From: Gillisia limnaea DSM 15749
Lineage (GTDB): Bacteria > Bacteroidota > Bacteroidia > Flavobacteriales > Flavobacteriaceae
Length of the DNA: 64,000 nt
NCBI RefSeq assembly: GCF_000243235.1
Contig: NZ_JH594606.1
Coordinates: forward strand, 3,042,255 to 3,106,254
Direction of reading: 5' to 3'
Shown: positions 1 to 9,491 of the stretch, piece after piece
Numbering within the stretch: the first letter of the stretch is position 1
How the letters are laid out: each line of letters begins with the position of its first letter
Program-made: the position numbers and the translations under genes
Notes under the pieces: model-generated
Databases searched by the model: none
What the model was told of the DNA's origin: nothing
What the model saw: only the letters and a program-made list of their open reading frames with translations

Positions 1-1008
1 TTTGTCAACTACTATTTTTTTGGAAAATAGCAGGATCACAGATACCAGGATCGCTACCAAAACTCCCAGACCCAGAACATTCACCGTAGGATAGGAAAAT
101 GCCGGAACTTCAGGCACAAATACTACTGCCACCAGTAAAAGCCCCAGGCAGATGTATATCCCATTAAAAATCTTAGGCAGAAAACTGCTGCTCTGCTTAA
201 TGTTTAAATATACCTCTGAATACTTGCCAAGAAAGGCTCCTGAAATAATGGCGAACAAAACTACGGAATGATTAGAGAACCAGCCTCCACCGGGTTCAAA
301 ATATTGGTTAAAATAACCATCCAGGGAGAATTGTAAAAGGCCAACAGTGATTACATAGAAACTGTAAAACAAAAAACTCCTTTCCCCAAGGGCAAAAAAG
401 AAAAACAGGTAAATAATCGCAGCGATCAATAAAATTCCGAAAAAGATACCAAATACTAATTGCTCGAAATAAGTGATCTTTAAAAGGCTGGAAGCATTAT
501 GTAAATTAAGCGGTAGATTTAAAACTTCCCCGTCGTTCTCATAATGAATATAGATTTCTAGGGTCTCTTCGGAAGGAAGTTGTAATTCGAAAATTGTTTT
601 ACGGTGATCGAAACTGCGATCTGAAAAAGCCATTTTATCCCCGCTTTGCTGTCTTTGAATTTCTCCCGAAGTACCTATACTAAAAAGCTCAACCTTGTCT
701 GTAATAGGACGGGCGGTTTCAAGATAATAGGTAAAATTTTCAGCAGTATTGTTTGTCATTGTAAACTTTACCCAATACTGGTCTTTAGTAAAACCAATAT
801 TCGGGTTTTCAGAACCTATAGGCCTAAAATCAAGGTTTTTAGGATTTTTCCGAACTTCTTCAAGCGTGTAAATTTGCTGTCCTGCATTGGCAAAAACGGC
901 ATATTCATGAAGTGAAATAGTTTCAGAAAGCGGTTGCGCCTGGTAGGAGTTCTGGGCATTTATCTGAAGCGCAAAAAGAATTAAAAACAGAAGGCTGCCA
1001 TAATTCAT
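1..1008 (-). CDS. 7TMR-DISM membrane sensor protein, partial (C-terminus beyond window)
   Basis: The frame is open from an ATG at 1008 through the window edge (336 codons visible). It begins with a signal peptide (LLFLILFALQINAQ). Next comes a periplasmic beta-rich region of about 150 residues, like the 7TMR-DISM extracellular domain (FTKDQYWVKFTMTN, then FELQLPSEETLEIYIHYEN). A run of hydrophobic helices from about residue 180 follows (FGIFFGILLIAAIIYLFFFF, then SFLFYSFYVITVGLLQF), typical of the 7TM-DISM membrane module. In this family the missing C-terminus is usually a histidine kinase, cyclase or LuxR-type domain; which one cannot be told here. No partner gene lies next to it in the window. 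Confidence 0.85.
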   Translation of the reverse strand, partial: MNYGSLLFLILFALQINAQNSYQAQPLSETISLHEYAVFANAGQQIYTLEEVRKNPKNLDFRPIGSENPNIGFTKDQYWVKFTMTNNTAENFTYYLETARPITDKVELFSIGTSGEIQRQQSGDKMAFSDRSFDHRKTIFELQLPSEETLEIYIHYENDGEVLNLPLNLHNASSLLKITYFEQLVFGIFFGILLIAAIIYLFFFFALGERSFLFYSFYVITVGLLQFSLDGYFNQYFEPGGGWFSNHSVVLFAIISGAFLGKYSEVYLNIKQSSSFLPKIFNGIYICLGLLLVAVVFVPEVPAFSYPTVNVLGLGVLVAILVSVILLFSKKIVVDK

Positions 1009-1269
1009 GACCAATTTTGCACCTGAGTAGGGTTGGGGTAGGTATAGGGCCAAAGAAAATAGGTTTATTGGGTTTATTTCTGATTTCTAAGATAGAAATT
1101 AATACTCAAACCAGAAACTTTTTCCTATTGACCATAATCTAAAAAAAACACAGTGCTTTTCCGAAGTAAAATAAGGCTGGAAATTGCAATTATATGGCAT
1201 GTAGGCAGGCACCTTCAATTAAAGCCTATTTTAAAAATCCTAAAGTATTTAAACTGAAGCTCAGCATAT

Positions 1270-2109
1270 TTAGCGTACACTAAAAGTATTTCCCAAACTT
1301 ATATCCCCTGTTTTATAGCCTTTCAGGAACCAGTCCATTCGTTGCTGCGAAGTTCCGTGGGTAAAAGAATCGGGAATTACCCTTCCGGAAGTTTGCTTCT
1401 GTATAGCATCATCACCAACAGCACTCGCCGCGCTTAAGGCTTCCTGAATATCTCCTTCTTCCAAATATTCCCGGTTGTGGTACGCCCATACCCCGGCGTA
1501 AAAATCGGCTTGTAGCTCCAGGGCAACGGACAATTCATTGGCTTCTTTCTGATTCATTCCTTGCTGAAGGTTTCTCACTTCCCCGGCGGTTCCCAGCAAA
1601 TGTTGCACGTGATGCCCTACTTCATGGGCAATTACATAGGCTATGGCAAAATCTCCGCCCTGAGCTCCAAAACGGGTGCGCAGCTCTTCAAAAAATATCA
1701 GGTCCATATAAACTTTTTCATCTCCCGGACAGTAAAATGGGCCGGAGGCAGATGAAGCACTGCCACAGGCTGTACTTACGGCATCGGTGAATAAAACCAT
1801 TCCGGGTTCCCGGTAATCTGCAGAATTTTGCGTGAATATCTCACTCCAGATATCCTCCGTATCTGCCAGCATGGTGGCTGCAAAATCACCCAGTTCTAAT
1901 TCTGCTGCGGTTAATTCCCTTTCTTCCGTAGTTGCGGGAATTTGATCCTGTAGTTGGTTGAGAAATTCTGAAGCATCTCCCCCTCCAAAAATTTGTATCG
2001 CCAAAAAGATGATTGCTATTATTCCACCACCTGCAGCAATTTTCCCTCCGGTAGATTTCCCTCTCCTGTCATCTAAATTGGTGCTTTTTCTTCTGCCTTT
2101 CCATTTCAT
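1270..2109 (-). CDS. Neutral zinc metallopeptidase (YpfJ/KPN_02809 type)
   Basis: 279 residues with a basic N-terminus, one membrane helix at about residues 24-42, and a catalytic domain outside the membrane. The zinc motif HEVGH begins near residue 162 and is followed by a conserved ELQADFYAGVWAY segment, which would supply the third ligand as in other YpfJ-type peptidases. The length fits the family. It is probably an anchored periplasmic peptidase; the substrate is unknown. The upstream neighbour is divergent, so it looks monocistronic. The 260-base spacer between its stop and the sensor gene start shows no clear hairpin. Confidence 0.88.
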   Translation of the reverse strand: MKWKGRRKSTNLDDRRGKSTGGKIAAGGGIIAIIFLAIQIFGGGDASEFLNQLQDQIPATTEERELTAAELELGDFAATMLADTEDIWSEIFTQNSADYREPGMVLFTDAVSTACGSASSASGPFYCPGDEKVYMDLIFFEELRTRFGAQGGDFAIAYVIAHEVGHHVQHLLGTAGEVRNLQQGMNQKEANELSVALELQADFYAGVWAYHNREYLEEGDIQEALSAASAVGDDAIQKQTSGRVIPDSFTHGTSQQRMDWFLKGYKTGDISLGNTFSVR

Positions 2110-2269
2110 GGATTTCCTGATTAAAAATTGTAGGTGAATTTAGATAAAATAGCGATTGCAGGATGTTGGCAATTTCATAAAATTGACCGGAACTTCAATT
2201 TCGCGAAGGAAAAAGGTTTAGATATGGAAAACACAATTTAGGTCAATAAATTTATTTTTAAAATTTACG

Positions 2270-2305
2270 TTAGGATTATTTCCGTTTACTAGGAAATAAT
2301 CCTAA
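2270..2305. repeat. Perfect 14-bp inverted repeat upstream of the exonuclease gene
   Basis: TTAGGATTATTTCC is followed by an 8-base spacer and its exact reverse complement GGAAATAATCCTAA. It ends 43 bases before the ATG of the following gene and lies in the divergent spacer shared with the metallopeptidase. There is no T-run after it, so it does not look like an intrinsic terminator. It could be an operator for a dimeric regulator or a 5' leader hairpin. Confidence 0.75.
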
Positions 2306-2348
2306 TTTTGAATAGTATTGCTACTTGAGCGAATTAGAAAAATTTAGT

Positions 2349-3815
2349 ATGGAAGATCAGTTATTTGCAGTTGTAGATGTGGAAACCACCGGAGGAGGGA
2401 TCAACGGGAACCGGCTTACAGAAATATGTATTGTACGACTTAGGGGCTCGGTGATCTTAGATAAATACACCACGCTTATCAACCCCGAAAAAAATATTCC
2501 ATTGCAAATCACCGCGCTCACCGGGATCGACAACCATCTGGTGGCCAAGGCCCCTAAATTTCATGAAGTAGCCAGAAAGATTGAAGAAATGACCAGGGAT
2601 GCGATCTTTGTGGCCCATAATGTAAGCTTCGATTACAATGTGCTTCGAAATGAATTTAAGGATCTGGGATTCGAATTCACCCGGAAAAAACTTTGTACCG
2701 TAAGACTCTCCCGAAAACTCATTCCAGGTTTATTTTCCTACAGTCTTGGCCGCTTATGTGATTCTATAAATATCCCAATTATCGATCGACACCGTGCCGA
2801 AGGTGATACCGATGCTACTGTGATCCTTTTTCAGCGTATGCTAACTCTGGATGATGATTATAAAGTTTTTCGGTCTTTCCTGCATTCACATTCCAAAGAG
2901 GCCACCCTGCCGCCGCATCTATCTGCAGATCAGATCAACGATTTACCGGATTCTCCCGGTATTTATCTGTTCAAGGATAAACATCATAAAGTACTTTATG
3001 CCGGGAAAGCCGTAAATATCAAAAAACGCGTCCTGTCTCATTTTTACGATAAAATGACCAAGGAATACCGGCTTGGCCAGGAAACCTATTATATAGATCA
3101 CGAAACTACCGGGAATGAACTTACTGCCTTGTTGTTGGAAGCAGATCATATCCGGAGGCATTACCCCAAATATAACCAGGCCCAGAAGCGCCCCGGGCTT
3201 GTTTATCAAATTATTAGCTACATCAATCAGCGCGGGATCATTCAGCTTGCTTTGGGAAAAACCAAACTGACGATGGATTCTGTAGGCACTTTTTATAACC
3301 GGGCAGCAGCTGCTGAAAAACTGGAACAGCTTTGTGAGTTTTTTAAACTTTGCCCCAGGTATTGTACCCTTCAAAGCAAAGTGAATGTATGTTCCCATTA
3401 CCGGATACAGAATTGTGAGGGGATTTGTGAAGGTTCAGAATCTACAGAGAATTATAATGCTAAGGTAAAAGAAGCTATCGCGTCCCTGGGAGAAGAAACT
3501 CCCACTTATGTGATCCGGGAAAAAGGTCGCCATTTCAAGGAAGAAGCTTTTGTGCTGGTTAAGGACGGAAGGTATCAGGGATTTGGATATGTGGATATCG
3601 ATGTTCCCATAACTTCTGTAGATGATTATGAACCTTTCCTAAAGTTGCAGGAAGCCACGTACCATACCCATAAAATTCTGAGTAATTATCTGCGAAAACA
3701 AGGAGCTCCAAAAATGCTGTTTTTTGATGATAAGGCCCTTCGCCCTGGCAATCTCAAAATTCTTCATCCTCAGATATTCGGAAGGAAAATACCCCAGGGA
3801 AGCATGGTCCTCTAA
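2349..3815 (+). CDS. DEDDh exonuclease fused to GIY-YIG (UvrC-N-like) nuclease
   Basis: 489 residues. The N-terminal 165 residues form a DnaQ-like 3'-5' exonuclease: ExoI motif DVETTGG near the start, then FVAHNVSFDYNVLRNEF and HRAEGDTDAT for ExoII and ExoIII with the DEDDh histidine. Near residue 204 a GIY-YIG domain begins (PGIYLFKDKHHKVLYAGKA), as at the UvrC N-terminus or in Cho. A Cys-containing stretch follows around residues 335-365 (CPRYCTL, CSHYRIQNCEGIC). This architecture is known in Bacteroidota and actinobacteria and is assumed to act in DNA repair. I chose ATG 2349 because the exonuclease domain starts right after it; a TTG at 2325 in the same frame would add 8 residues. It converges with the kinase gene, 15 bases away. 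Confidence 0.88.
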   Translation: MEDQLFAVVDVETTGGGINGNRLTEICIVRLRGSVILDKYTTLINPEKNIPLQITALTGIDNHLVAKAPKFHEVARKIEEMTRDAIFVAHNVSFDYNVLRNEFKDLGFEFTRKKLCTVRLSRKLIPGLFSYSLGRLCDSINIPIIDRHRAEGDTDATVILFQRMLTLDDDYKVFRSFLHSHSKEATLPPHLSADQINDLPDSPGIYLFKDKHHKVLYAGKAVNIKKRVLSHFYDKMTKEYRLGQETYYIDHETTGNELTALLLEADHIRRHYPKYNQAQKRPGLVYQIISYINQRGIIQLALGKTKLTMDSVGTFYNRAAAAEKLEQLCEFFKLCPRYCTLQSKVNVCSHYRIQNCEGICEGSESTENYNAKVKEAIASLGEETPTYVIREKGRHFKEEAFVLVKDGRYQGFGYVDIDVPITSVDDYEPFLKLQEATYHTHKILSNYLRKQGAPKMLFFDDKALRPGNLKILHPQIFGRKIPQGSMVL

Positions 3816-3830
3816 AAGTAAAATTTATAA

Positions 3831-5102
3831 TTACGATTTTTCATTGAGTAATGGAATACGGACAGAAACAATAGTTCCCTTGTTTTGCTCACTTTCAATG
3901 CTGATGGTTCCGCGGTGTTTCTTAACGATCTCTTTCACATAACTTAAACCGAGTCCGTAGCCTTTTACCTTGTGCAAATTCCCATTTGGAACCCGGTAGA
4001 ATTTCTTAAAGATCTGATCTTTTTCTTTGGCCGATATGCCCACCCCGTTATCCTTAATGCTGATGACTAATTTTTTATTCTGAAGCGATGCTTTCAGACT
4101 AATTTCAGGTTGATCGGAATATTTTTTAGCATTATCCAGCAGGTTATTGATCGCGTTTTCAAGATGGGAAACTTCAGCTCTCACTGGATATTTTCCCTCC
4201 TGCAGCTCAAAGGAAAATTTTATATCTTCCATTTTAGCCAGCATATTGAAATCTGTACACAGCTGAAGCAGTATCGGGCGGAGATCGGTTTCTTTAAAAT
4301 CAAATATTTTCTTACCTGATTCCAGACTTGCAAGATCGAGCACTTGATCGATATGTTTTTTTAATCGCTCTACCTGCTTACGAATTAAATGGACGATGGG
4401 TTTTTGTCGTTCATCCAGATCATCCTCCAGTATTTTTGTGGCGAGTCCAATAGAAAATACCGGAGTTTTAAGCTCATGTGTAAGGTTGTTTATAAACTCA
4501 TTTGTGGTGGTAATTACATTGCTTTGCCAATAAAAAGACCTTAGGATCCAGATCACTACAAAGATAATAGCAATAATAAATATCAATGCAGGAATGGTAA
4601 GTCCGTTAAGCTGGGAAAGGAAATACTTGTTGAGATCCTGGAATTGTAATTCCAGGATAAGGGGTTTTTCAATAGACTGAGGTAAATATCCCTTCAGTTC
4701 TATTGGATATCTTATAAGGGATTCGTCTTTTTTAAAAACAGTAGGAGATTTTAAATAATCTGTGCTGTCGCGGGTATAAAGCCGGTAGGAAAAATCGGTG
4801 TCTATTCCATTTGATACAAGGCGTTGCTCCAGAAAATCATTCAGAAAAAAGCGGGATGCATCCTCAACGCTGTCAAGGCTTAGTTTAAAATAATTTTCTC
4901 CTGTGATAGCTTTGGCAACTAAAAAGGTGAGCTGGTTTTCAGAATTAAGATCATCCTGTATATCCGTTCCTGCCGTTGCCATTTTCCTGTCAAACTGAAC
5001 CTTCGCAAGATTCAGCCCAACCCTCAGGAACTGGTACTGTACAACGAACAGGCCGAGTACAGAAACTATAAAAACACTTATATATAATTTTTTTCTTCTC
5101 AC
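3831..5102 (-). CDS. Orphan sensor histidine kinase
   Basis: 423 residues. A first membrane helix lies at about residues 6-25, a periplasmic sensor region of about 140 residues follows, and a second helix lies near 172-190 (ALIFIIAIIFVVIWIL). The HisKA box is NLTHELKTPVFSIGLA, with the phospho-acceptor histidine near residue 209. The ATPase domain has the N box (NLLDNAKKYS), G1 (DNGVGIS) and G2 (GYGLGLSYVKEIV). No response regulator lies beside it, so its partner must be elsewhere. The sensor domain is not one I recognise. Confidence 0.9.
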   Translation of the reverse strand: MRRKKLYISVFIVSVLGLFVVQYQFLRVGLNLAKVQFDRKMATAGTDIQDDLNSENQLTFLVAKAITGENYFKLSLDSVEDASRFFLNDFLEQRLVSNGIDTDFSYRLYTRDSTDYLKSPTVFKKDESLIRYPIELKGYLPQSIEKPLILELQFQDLNKYFLSQLNGLTIPALIFIIAIIFVVIWILRSFYWQSNVITTTNEFINNLTHELKTPVFSIGLATKILEDDLDERQKPIVHLIRKQVERLKKHIDQVLDLASLESGKKIFDFKETDLRPILLQLCTDFNMLAKMEDIKFSFELQEGKYPVRAEVSHLENAINNLLDNAKKYSDQPEISLKASLQNKKLVISIKDNGVGISAKEKDQIFKKFYRVPNGNLHKVKGYGLGLSYVKEIVKKHRGTISIESEQNKGTIVSVRIPLLNEKS

Positions 5103-5535
5103 AATTACAGGCCTATATTACAGAAAAATATTATTAAAAACCCATAATTCCCTTTTAATAATTAAGTCAATCTTTTATTGATCTTCGTTGGTTTTTTCTT
5201 ACCGGTTTATGGCAGGTATTAATTCTATATTGGCAGCGTCAATCCTGGAAGTAAATTTAATCCCCCGATGTCTCCCATCCCGTTGGGGCGGTAATTCATC
5301 TCTATTCCGGATATTTATTTCTTTAACATACCTGGTGAACTTGCTATGAAGTTGTTGATTTATGATACGAGATCTCTTAATTCCGAATAAATATCTTTAT
5401 AAAACTCAACAGCAAAAAATAAAAAGAAAGCAAAATTGAAGTTTTGAAAGGTCCACTTTGTTTTAAAAGCAGACTTTTTTTTATTTTACTACCGGTGTTT
5501 TATTCTTATTTTTAACTTCCAAAAATTCAGAAGTT
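5103..5535. other. 433-bp non-coding spacer between divergent genes
   Basis: No open frame with coding character is visible. The spacer must hold the promoters of the kinase (leftward) and the aminopeptidase (rightward), but I could not place convincing -7 boxes. Its middle part, about 5248-5365, resembles the repeats at 9055 and 27590 and is listed separately. Confidence 0.6.
5248..5365 (+). repeat. Degenerate dispersed repeat, copy A
   Basis: About 115 bp alignable by eye with the segments at 9055-9165 (copy B) and 27590-27710 (copy C). Shared blocks are the CCCCCGATGT start, a G-rich GGGGCGG/CGGGCGGG core, and the pattern CTTTAA-ATA...GAACTTGCT. In this copy the reading frame that is open in B and C carries a stop after PLGR. 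It is the most degenerate of the three. Confidence 0.5.
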
Positions 5536-7020
5536 ATGAAACCGGTTATCAGTCTCATTTTTACCATCTTTTATGTCTCCTTCAGCATCGCCCAGAGTGG
5601 TACTCCAACCGATTTTTTATCGGCAGAATTCCACCAGGAAAGGCGTGAGGCACTTCGCGCAAAAATGCCGGATAATAGTGTTGCGGTATTTTTTGCAAAT
5701 GCTGTTCGTAACCGTGCCAATGATGTGGATTACATATATAATCAGGATCCCGATTTTTATTATTTGACCGGATACAGGGAGCCGCATTCGGTTTTGGTTA
5801 TTTTTTCTGAAGACCAGATCAATGCTGATGGAAAATCTTTTAACGAGCTCTTATTTGTTCAGGAAAGAAATGCACAGGCCGAGCAATGGACTGGTTACAG
5901 ACTGGGTACCGAGGGCGCTAAATCAAAACTTGGGTTTGAAATAGCCCAGAACGGAAAGGAATTTTCAAAATCCGGAATTGATTATACCGGATTTAACAAG
6001 GTGTTTTACAAGGATTTTCAGGATGACTACCGGGATAATAAAAGAGATCCTGCAGATCTTTATAGTTTAGTTGAAGCATTTAAGATTCAGGTTGGGTATT
6101 ATCTGGAGGAGGAATTACAGGAAAATGATCCAATAAACAATGAACTCAACGTGAAAAATACCATCTCCTCACAAAAAGCCAAAACCGATACCAGAACACT
6201 CCGGACTTTTATGGCAGGTCTGCGCCAGATAAAAACCGAAGAGGAAATGGTTCTGCTTACCAAAGCTGTTCGTATTTCGGCAATGGGCCAGCGCGAGATC
6301 ATGAAAGCGATGCACTCCGGAATGTCGGAAACTGAAATACAGGGAATTCATGAATATATTTATAAAAAATATGGCAGTGAGTATGAAGGTTATCCTTCAA
6401 TAGTTGGAGCTGGTAACAATGGTTGCGTGTTGCATTATATCGAGAACAATAAAATGAAGGTGGAAAATGATTTGGTATTGATGGACCTGGGTGCCGAATA
6501 TCACGGTTACACGGCAGATGTTACTCGTACCATCCCCGCAAACGGTAAATTCACGCCGGAGCAAAAGGCTATTTATGATCTGGTTTATGAGGCTCAGGAA
6601 GCCGGAATTGCGGCTTCTATTGTGGGAAACGAGTTTCGTTCTCCGGATGCCGCAGCACGAAAAGTGATCAACGAAGGCCTTGTTAAATTGGGGATCGTTG
6701 AAACCGAAGCAGAAGCAAGCCAATACTTCCCGCATGGAACTTCCCATCATATTGGTTTAGACGTTCACGATCCCGGATTGGGAGGTCCTTTTGAAGCCAA
6801 TATGGTAATTACCGTGGAACCCGGGATTTATATTCCCGAAGGAAGCAATTGTGATCCAAAATGGCATGGGATTGCAGTAAGGATTGAAGATGATATTCTT
6901 ATCACCAACAACGGACCGGTAAACTTATCGGGAGAAGCGCCTCGCAGATCTGATGAGATTGAGGAACTAATGAAAGAGAAAAGTGTTCTGGGTAATTTTG
7001 AACTACCTAAACTAGATTAA
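5536..7020 (+). CDS. Secreted Xaa-Pro aminopeptidase (aminopeptidase P, M24B)
   Basis: 494 residues. A signal peptide (PVISLIFTIFYVSFSIAQ) precedes an N-terminal creatinase-like domain with the aminopeptidase P N signature (FFANAVRNRANDVDYIYNQD). The C-terminal pita-bread domain shows the five metal ligands: LMDLGAEYHGYTADVTRT (two Asp), HGTSHHIGLDVHD (His), VEPGIYIPEG (Glu) and VRIEDDILIT (Glu). It removes N-terminal residues before proline. The signal peptide suggests action in the periplasm or outside, in line with peptide scavenging. It appears monocistronic. Confidence 0.92.
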   Translation: MKPVISLIFTIFYVSFSIAQSGTPTDFLSAEFHQERREALRAKMPDNSVAVFFANAVRNRANDVDYIYNQDPDFYYLTGYREPHSVLVIFSEDQINADGKSFNELLFVQERNAQAEQWTGYRLGTEGAKSKLGFEIAQNGKEFSKSGIDYTGFNKVFYKDFQDDYRDNKRDPADLYSLVEAFKIQVGYYLEEELQENDPINNELNVKNTISSQKAKTDTRTLRTFMAGLRQIKTEEEMVLLTKAVRISAMGQREIMKAMHSGMSETEIQGIHEYIYKKYGSEYEGYPSIVGAGNNGCVLHYIENNKMKVENDLVLMDLGAEYHGYTADVTRTIPANGKFTPEQKAIYDLVYEAQEAGIAASIVGNEFRSPDAAARKVINEGLVKLGIVETEAEASQYFPHGTSHHIGLDVHDPGLGGPFEANMVITVEPGIYIPEGSNCDPKWHGIAVRIEDDILITNNGPVNLSGEAPRRSDEIEELMKEKSVLGNFELPKLD

Positions 7021-7058
7021 GTGTAAATGATAAAAGGATCCAAATAAATAAGTCAATT

Positions 7059-7481
7059 TTATTGATCGATTTGTAATTCTCGTTCTCCCGAGATATAATA
7101 TACATGGCAACAATCTGCACCTACCTCGTAATTTGAACTTATTACCTCTACTTCATCTATATACCCTTTGAAATTTATAGTTATTTCCTGCTGCCGGAAT
7201 TCTTCAGAATATAAATCGCTAAAGATTGGATAGATTCCGTTTTCCCTGAAATATTGAAATTCTGAATCATTTATTTCCGTACTAAGTTCATTGCCATTTA
7301 CGGTATTGATAACCCGGTAAGAATCCAATGCCACAGGATTACCTTCTGCATCTTTTATTTCTACTGTAATATTTCTGAATTCTTCAGAACATATTCCCGG
7401 ACACTCATTAACATCATCTCCTTTAATGCAAGATTGAAAAAGGAGCATCACAAATAAACTGATACGGCTGAGGTTTTTCAT
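7059..7481 (-). CDS. Small lipoprotein of unknown function
   Basis: Read from ATG 7481, the product is 140 residues with a lipoprotein signal (MKNLSRISLFVMLLFQSC), the Cys at residue 18. The open frame extends upstream to 7616, but that would add 45 residues before a clear signal peptide, so the inner start is preferred. The mature part contains NECPGICSEEFRNITVEIKD, an Ig-like beta pattern, and a late CC pair. No family is recognised. It lies about 140 bases downstream of the MFS gene on the same strand and could be cotranscribed. Confidence 0.6.
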   Translation of the reverse strand: MKNLSRISLFVMLLFQSCIKGDDVNECPGICSEEFRNITVEIKDAEGNPVALDSYRVINTVNGNELSTEINDSEFQYFRENGIYPIFSDLYSEEFRQQEITINFKGYIDEVEVISSNYEVGADCCHVYYISGERELQIDQ

Positions 7482-7624
7482 AGAAATTCTGTATTTCGTA
7501 AAATTATAATAGAGATTGGGAATTTCGTGATTTATTGATCTAAATATTTCCCTAAAATAATTAAAGGTATTAGAAAATTCTTTTTTCCCGATATATTCAG
7601 GGTTTTTCACGCTCATTCTGAATT

Positions 7625-8806
7625 TTAAACCTTGATTTTTGATTCCGGAATAAAATACAAACTATATAATCCTAAAGCAGGCCCAATGGCCAGGACGGTG
7701 AGGACATAAAATGGACTAAATAGTGTCAATAAAAAAGTAACCAGCTGTATACTGACGATCGTGATTGCAAAACCTACGGAATTTACAATTGTTAGCGCAG
7801 TACCTCTGGATTCTGCAAAAGCATTTTCTGCTACCAGAGTAGAGAAAAGGGGAGAGTCTGCCACCACCATAAGTCCCCAAAAAATGAGGAAGCAAAGGAG
7901 TAAAACTTCGGAATCCTGGAAAAAGATAAGAGGAGAAATAACACAACAGCAACCTGAAAGGAACAGCGTCGCGGAAGCAAGCTTTTTTGTACCCCACTGT
8001 AGTGATAGATAACCTCCTGCAGCACAGGCAAATCCACCGAGTCCAATAATAAGAAAAGAGTACAGCGGAACATTTAGATCGGTTCCCGGATGTAGTAGAT
8101 TATAACTGCTTAAAACAACCGGAACAAAAGCCCAGAATGCATACAACTCCCACATATGTCCAAAATATCCAAAAGCTGCTGCACGAAACTTTCTGTTTTT
8201 AAAGACGTTTAAAAATTCGAAAAAATCTTTTCCGGTTCGGGCTTTTCTAAAGGGACCCACAGGAACCGCCAGCAGGATTAAAACGCCTCCCAAAGTCGCC
8301 ATTACCGAAGTGATTATAAGCACCATTTTCCAGGGAAGATTTTCGGTTCCGGTAAAGCTTTTAAGCAAATGCGGAAAAGCGGTTCCCAAAACGAGTGCCC
8401 CCACAAGGAATCCAAGAGATCTCCCAAGATCCTTTTGATAGTAATCGGCGGCAATTTTCATTCCTACGGGGTAAATACCAGCCAGGGAAAATCCGGTTAG
8501 AAACCGCCACAAGAGCAAACTGCTCAGGGTATTGTTATCCAAAATCACTCCCAGGTTAAAAACCGCTCCAAAAAGTGCACAAATAAAAAATATTTTAGAA
8601 GGTGGAAATCTGTCTGCCAGATTGAGAAATGCGAATAGAAGCGTGCCTGCTATAAAACCTACCTGTACCGCTGAAGTTAAGTGGCCCAGAGCTAAAATAT
8701 CAAGCCCATAGGTTTGCAGGAGATTACTCATAACGCCATTCCCGGCAAACCATAGGGAGGTACAACAGAACTGTGAGAAGACAATGATGGGAAGTGTAAA
8801 TTTCAT
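7625..8806 (-). CDS. MFS transporter
   Basis: 393 residues, almost entirely hydrophobic with about 12 predicted helices. An MFS-like RFPPSKI loop follows helix 2, and the central cytoplasmic loop (PVGPFRKARTGKDFFEFLN) precedes the second half, as in 12-TM major facilitator permeases. FCCTSLWFAGNGV at the N-terminus resembles cyanate/nitrate-type MFS members, but the substrate cannot be read from sequence. The start ATG at 8806 leaves a short cytoplasmic end. The small lipoprotein gene follows. Confidence 0.85.
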   Translation of the reverse strand: MKFTLPIIVFSQFCCTSLWFAGNGVMSNLLQTYGLDILALGHLTSAVQVGFIAGTLLFAFLNLADRFPPSKIFFICALFGAVFNLGVILDNNTLSSLLLWRFLTGFSLAGIYPVGMKIAADYYQKDLGRSLGFLVGALVLGTAFPHLLKSFTGTENLPWKMVLIITSVMATLGGVLILLAVPVGPFRKARTGKDFFEFLNVFKNRKFRAAAFGYFGHMWELYAFWAFVPVVLSSYNLLHPGTDLNVPLYSFLIIGLGGFACAAGGYLSLQWGTKKLASATLFLSGCCCVISPLIFFQDSEVLLLCFLIFWGLMVVADSPLFSTLVAENAFAESRGTALTIVNSVGFAITIVSIQLVTFLLTLFSPFYVLTVLAIGPALGLYSLYFIPESKIKV

Positions 8807-9054
8807 TCAGATATCAAATCTCATTACCATAGTTTATGGATTGGTTTCCTTGTTTGCTGGTGCAATATAAAGTTTCTCGTGTGAACTTCTTTCGTAAAGA
8901 TTTTGATAACGTAAAGATTCTGCATTGTGAACGTTAAAATTGGTAGTTCTTTGTTCATATTAAAGTTCTTATCTGGCTTCCTGAATTCGAAAATTTTTGA
9001 TAAGAGTTTTCTATTAATTTTTTGAATTAAAGGAACAACCGTAAATCCCTGCAA

Positions 9055-9165
9055 TGGGTTTAATTTGCCTATGCCAGACCATCCCCTCGGGCGGGATTTC
9101 GCCGAAATTCTCGACATGTCTTCCTTTAGCATGATACTTGAACCTGCTCTAAAGTAAATGATTTT
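9055..9165 (+). repeat. Degenerate dispersed repeat, copy B
   Basis: It lies in the 421-bp spacer 8807-9227, which otherwise shows nothing I can name. It shares CGGGCGGGATTT, CGAAAT and the following TCTT-TTTA blocks with copy C at 27590. An ATG at 9070 opens a 28-codon frame containing GRDFAEIL and SSF, matching GRDFIEIL and SSF in copy C. A conserved repeat is the simpler reading; a tiny gene is not excluded. Confidence 0.55.
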
Positions 9166-9227
9166 ATTTGTTGGATTTTATTTGCTTTATAAATATGGTG
9201 ATATGCCTCATAAGAAAGATTATTAAA

Positions 9228-9377
9228 TCAGAAACTGTTGGAATTCTTTTCCTTAATTATTTTTAGATCTTCCAGTTCGTTTTTGATAAATTTCTTTTGT
9301 TTCCAGTTGTTTCTATGCAGTATCAACAAGCAAGCAGCGACCAGGATAATCAGGATTCCATATAGTATGTTGATCAT
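9228..9377 (-). CDS. Possible small single-pass membrane protein
   Basis: From the ATG at 9377 the product would be 49 residues: one membrane helix (LYGILIILVAACLLIL) followed by a strongly charged tail (KQKKFIKNELEDLKIIKEK). The frame is open upstream to 9440, but the preceding 21 residues do not look conserved. It sits downstream of the broken universal stress gene on the same strand. A short helix plus charged tail is plausible for a real small protein, but nothing else supports it. Confidence 0.35.
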   Translation of the reverse strand: MINILYGILIILVAACLLILHRNNWKQKKFIKNELEDLKIIKEKNSNSF

Positions 9378-9491
9378 AAGAAAAATTTGGGTTTGTAAAC
9401 ATAGACTAATCCCGAAGATATATTTTACGGGAAACCACAAACTGAGGTTTTTATTTGAATCTTAAAACTTTGAATTTTAACTCTAATATTT

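Noticed and set aside
646-915. 89-codon open frame on the plus strand opposite the sensor gene
   Set aside because: It lies antisense to the clear 7TMR-DISM coding sequence and has no coding character of its own.
8824-9132. 102-codon open frame on the minus strand in the 8807-9227 spacer
   Set aside because: No domain or signal, and it overlaps the dispersed repeat B; amino acid composition looks like random AT-rich translation.
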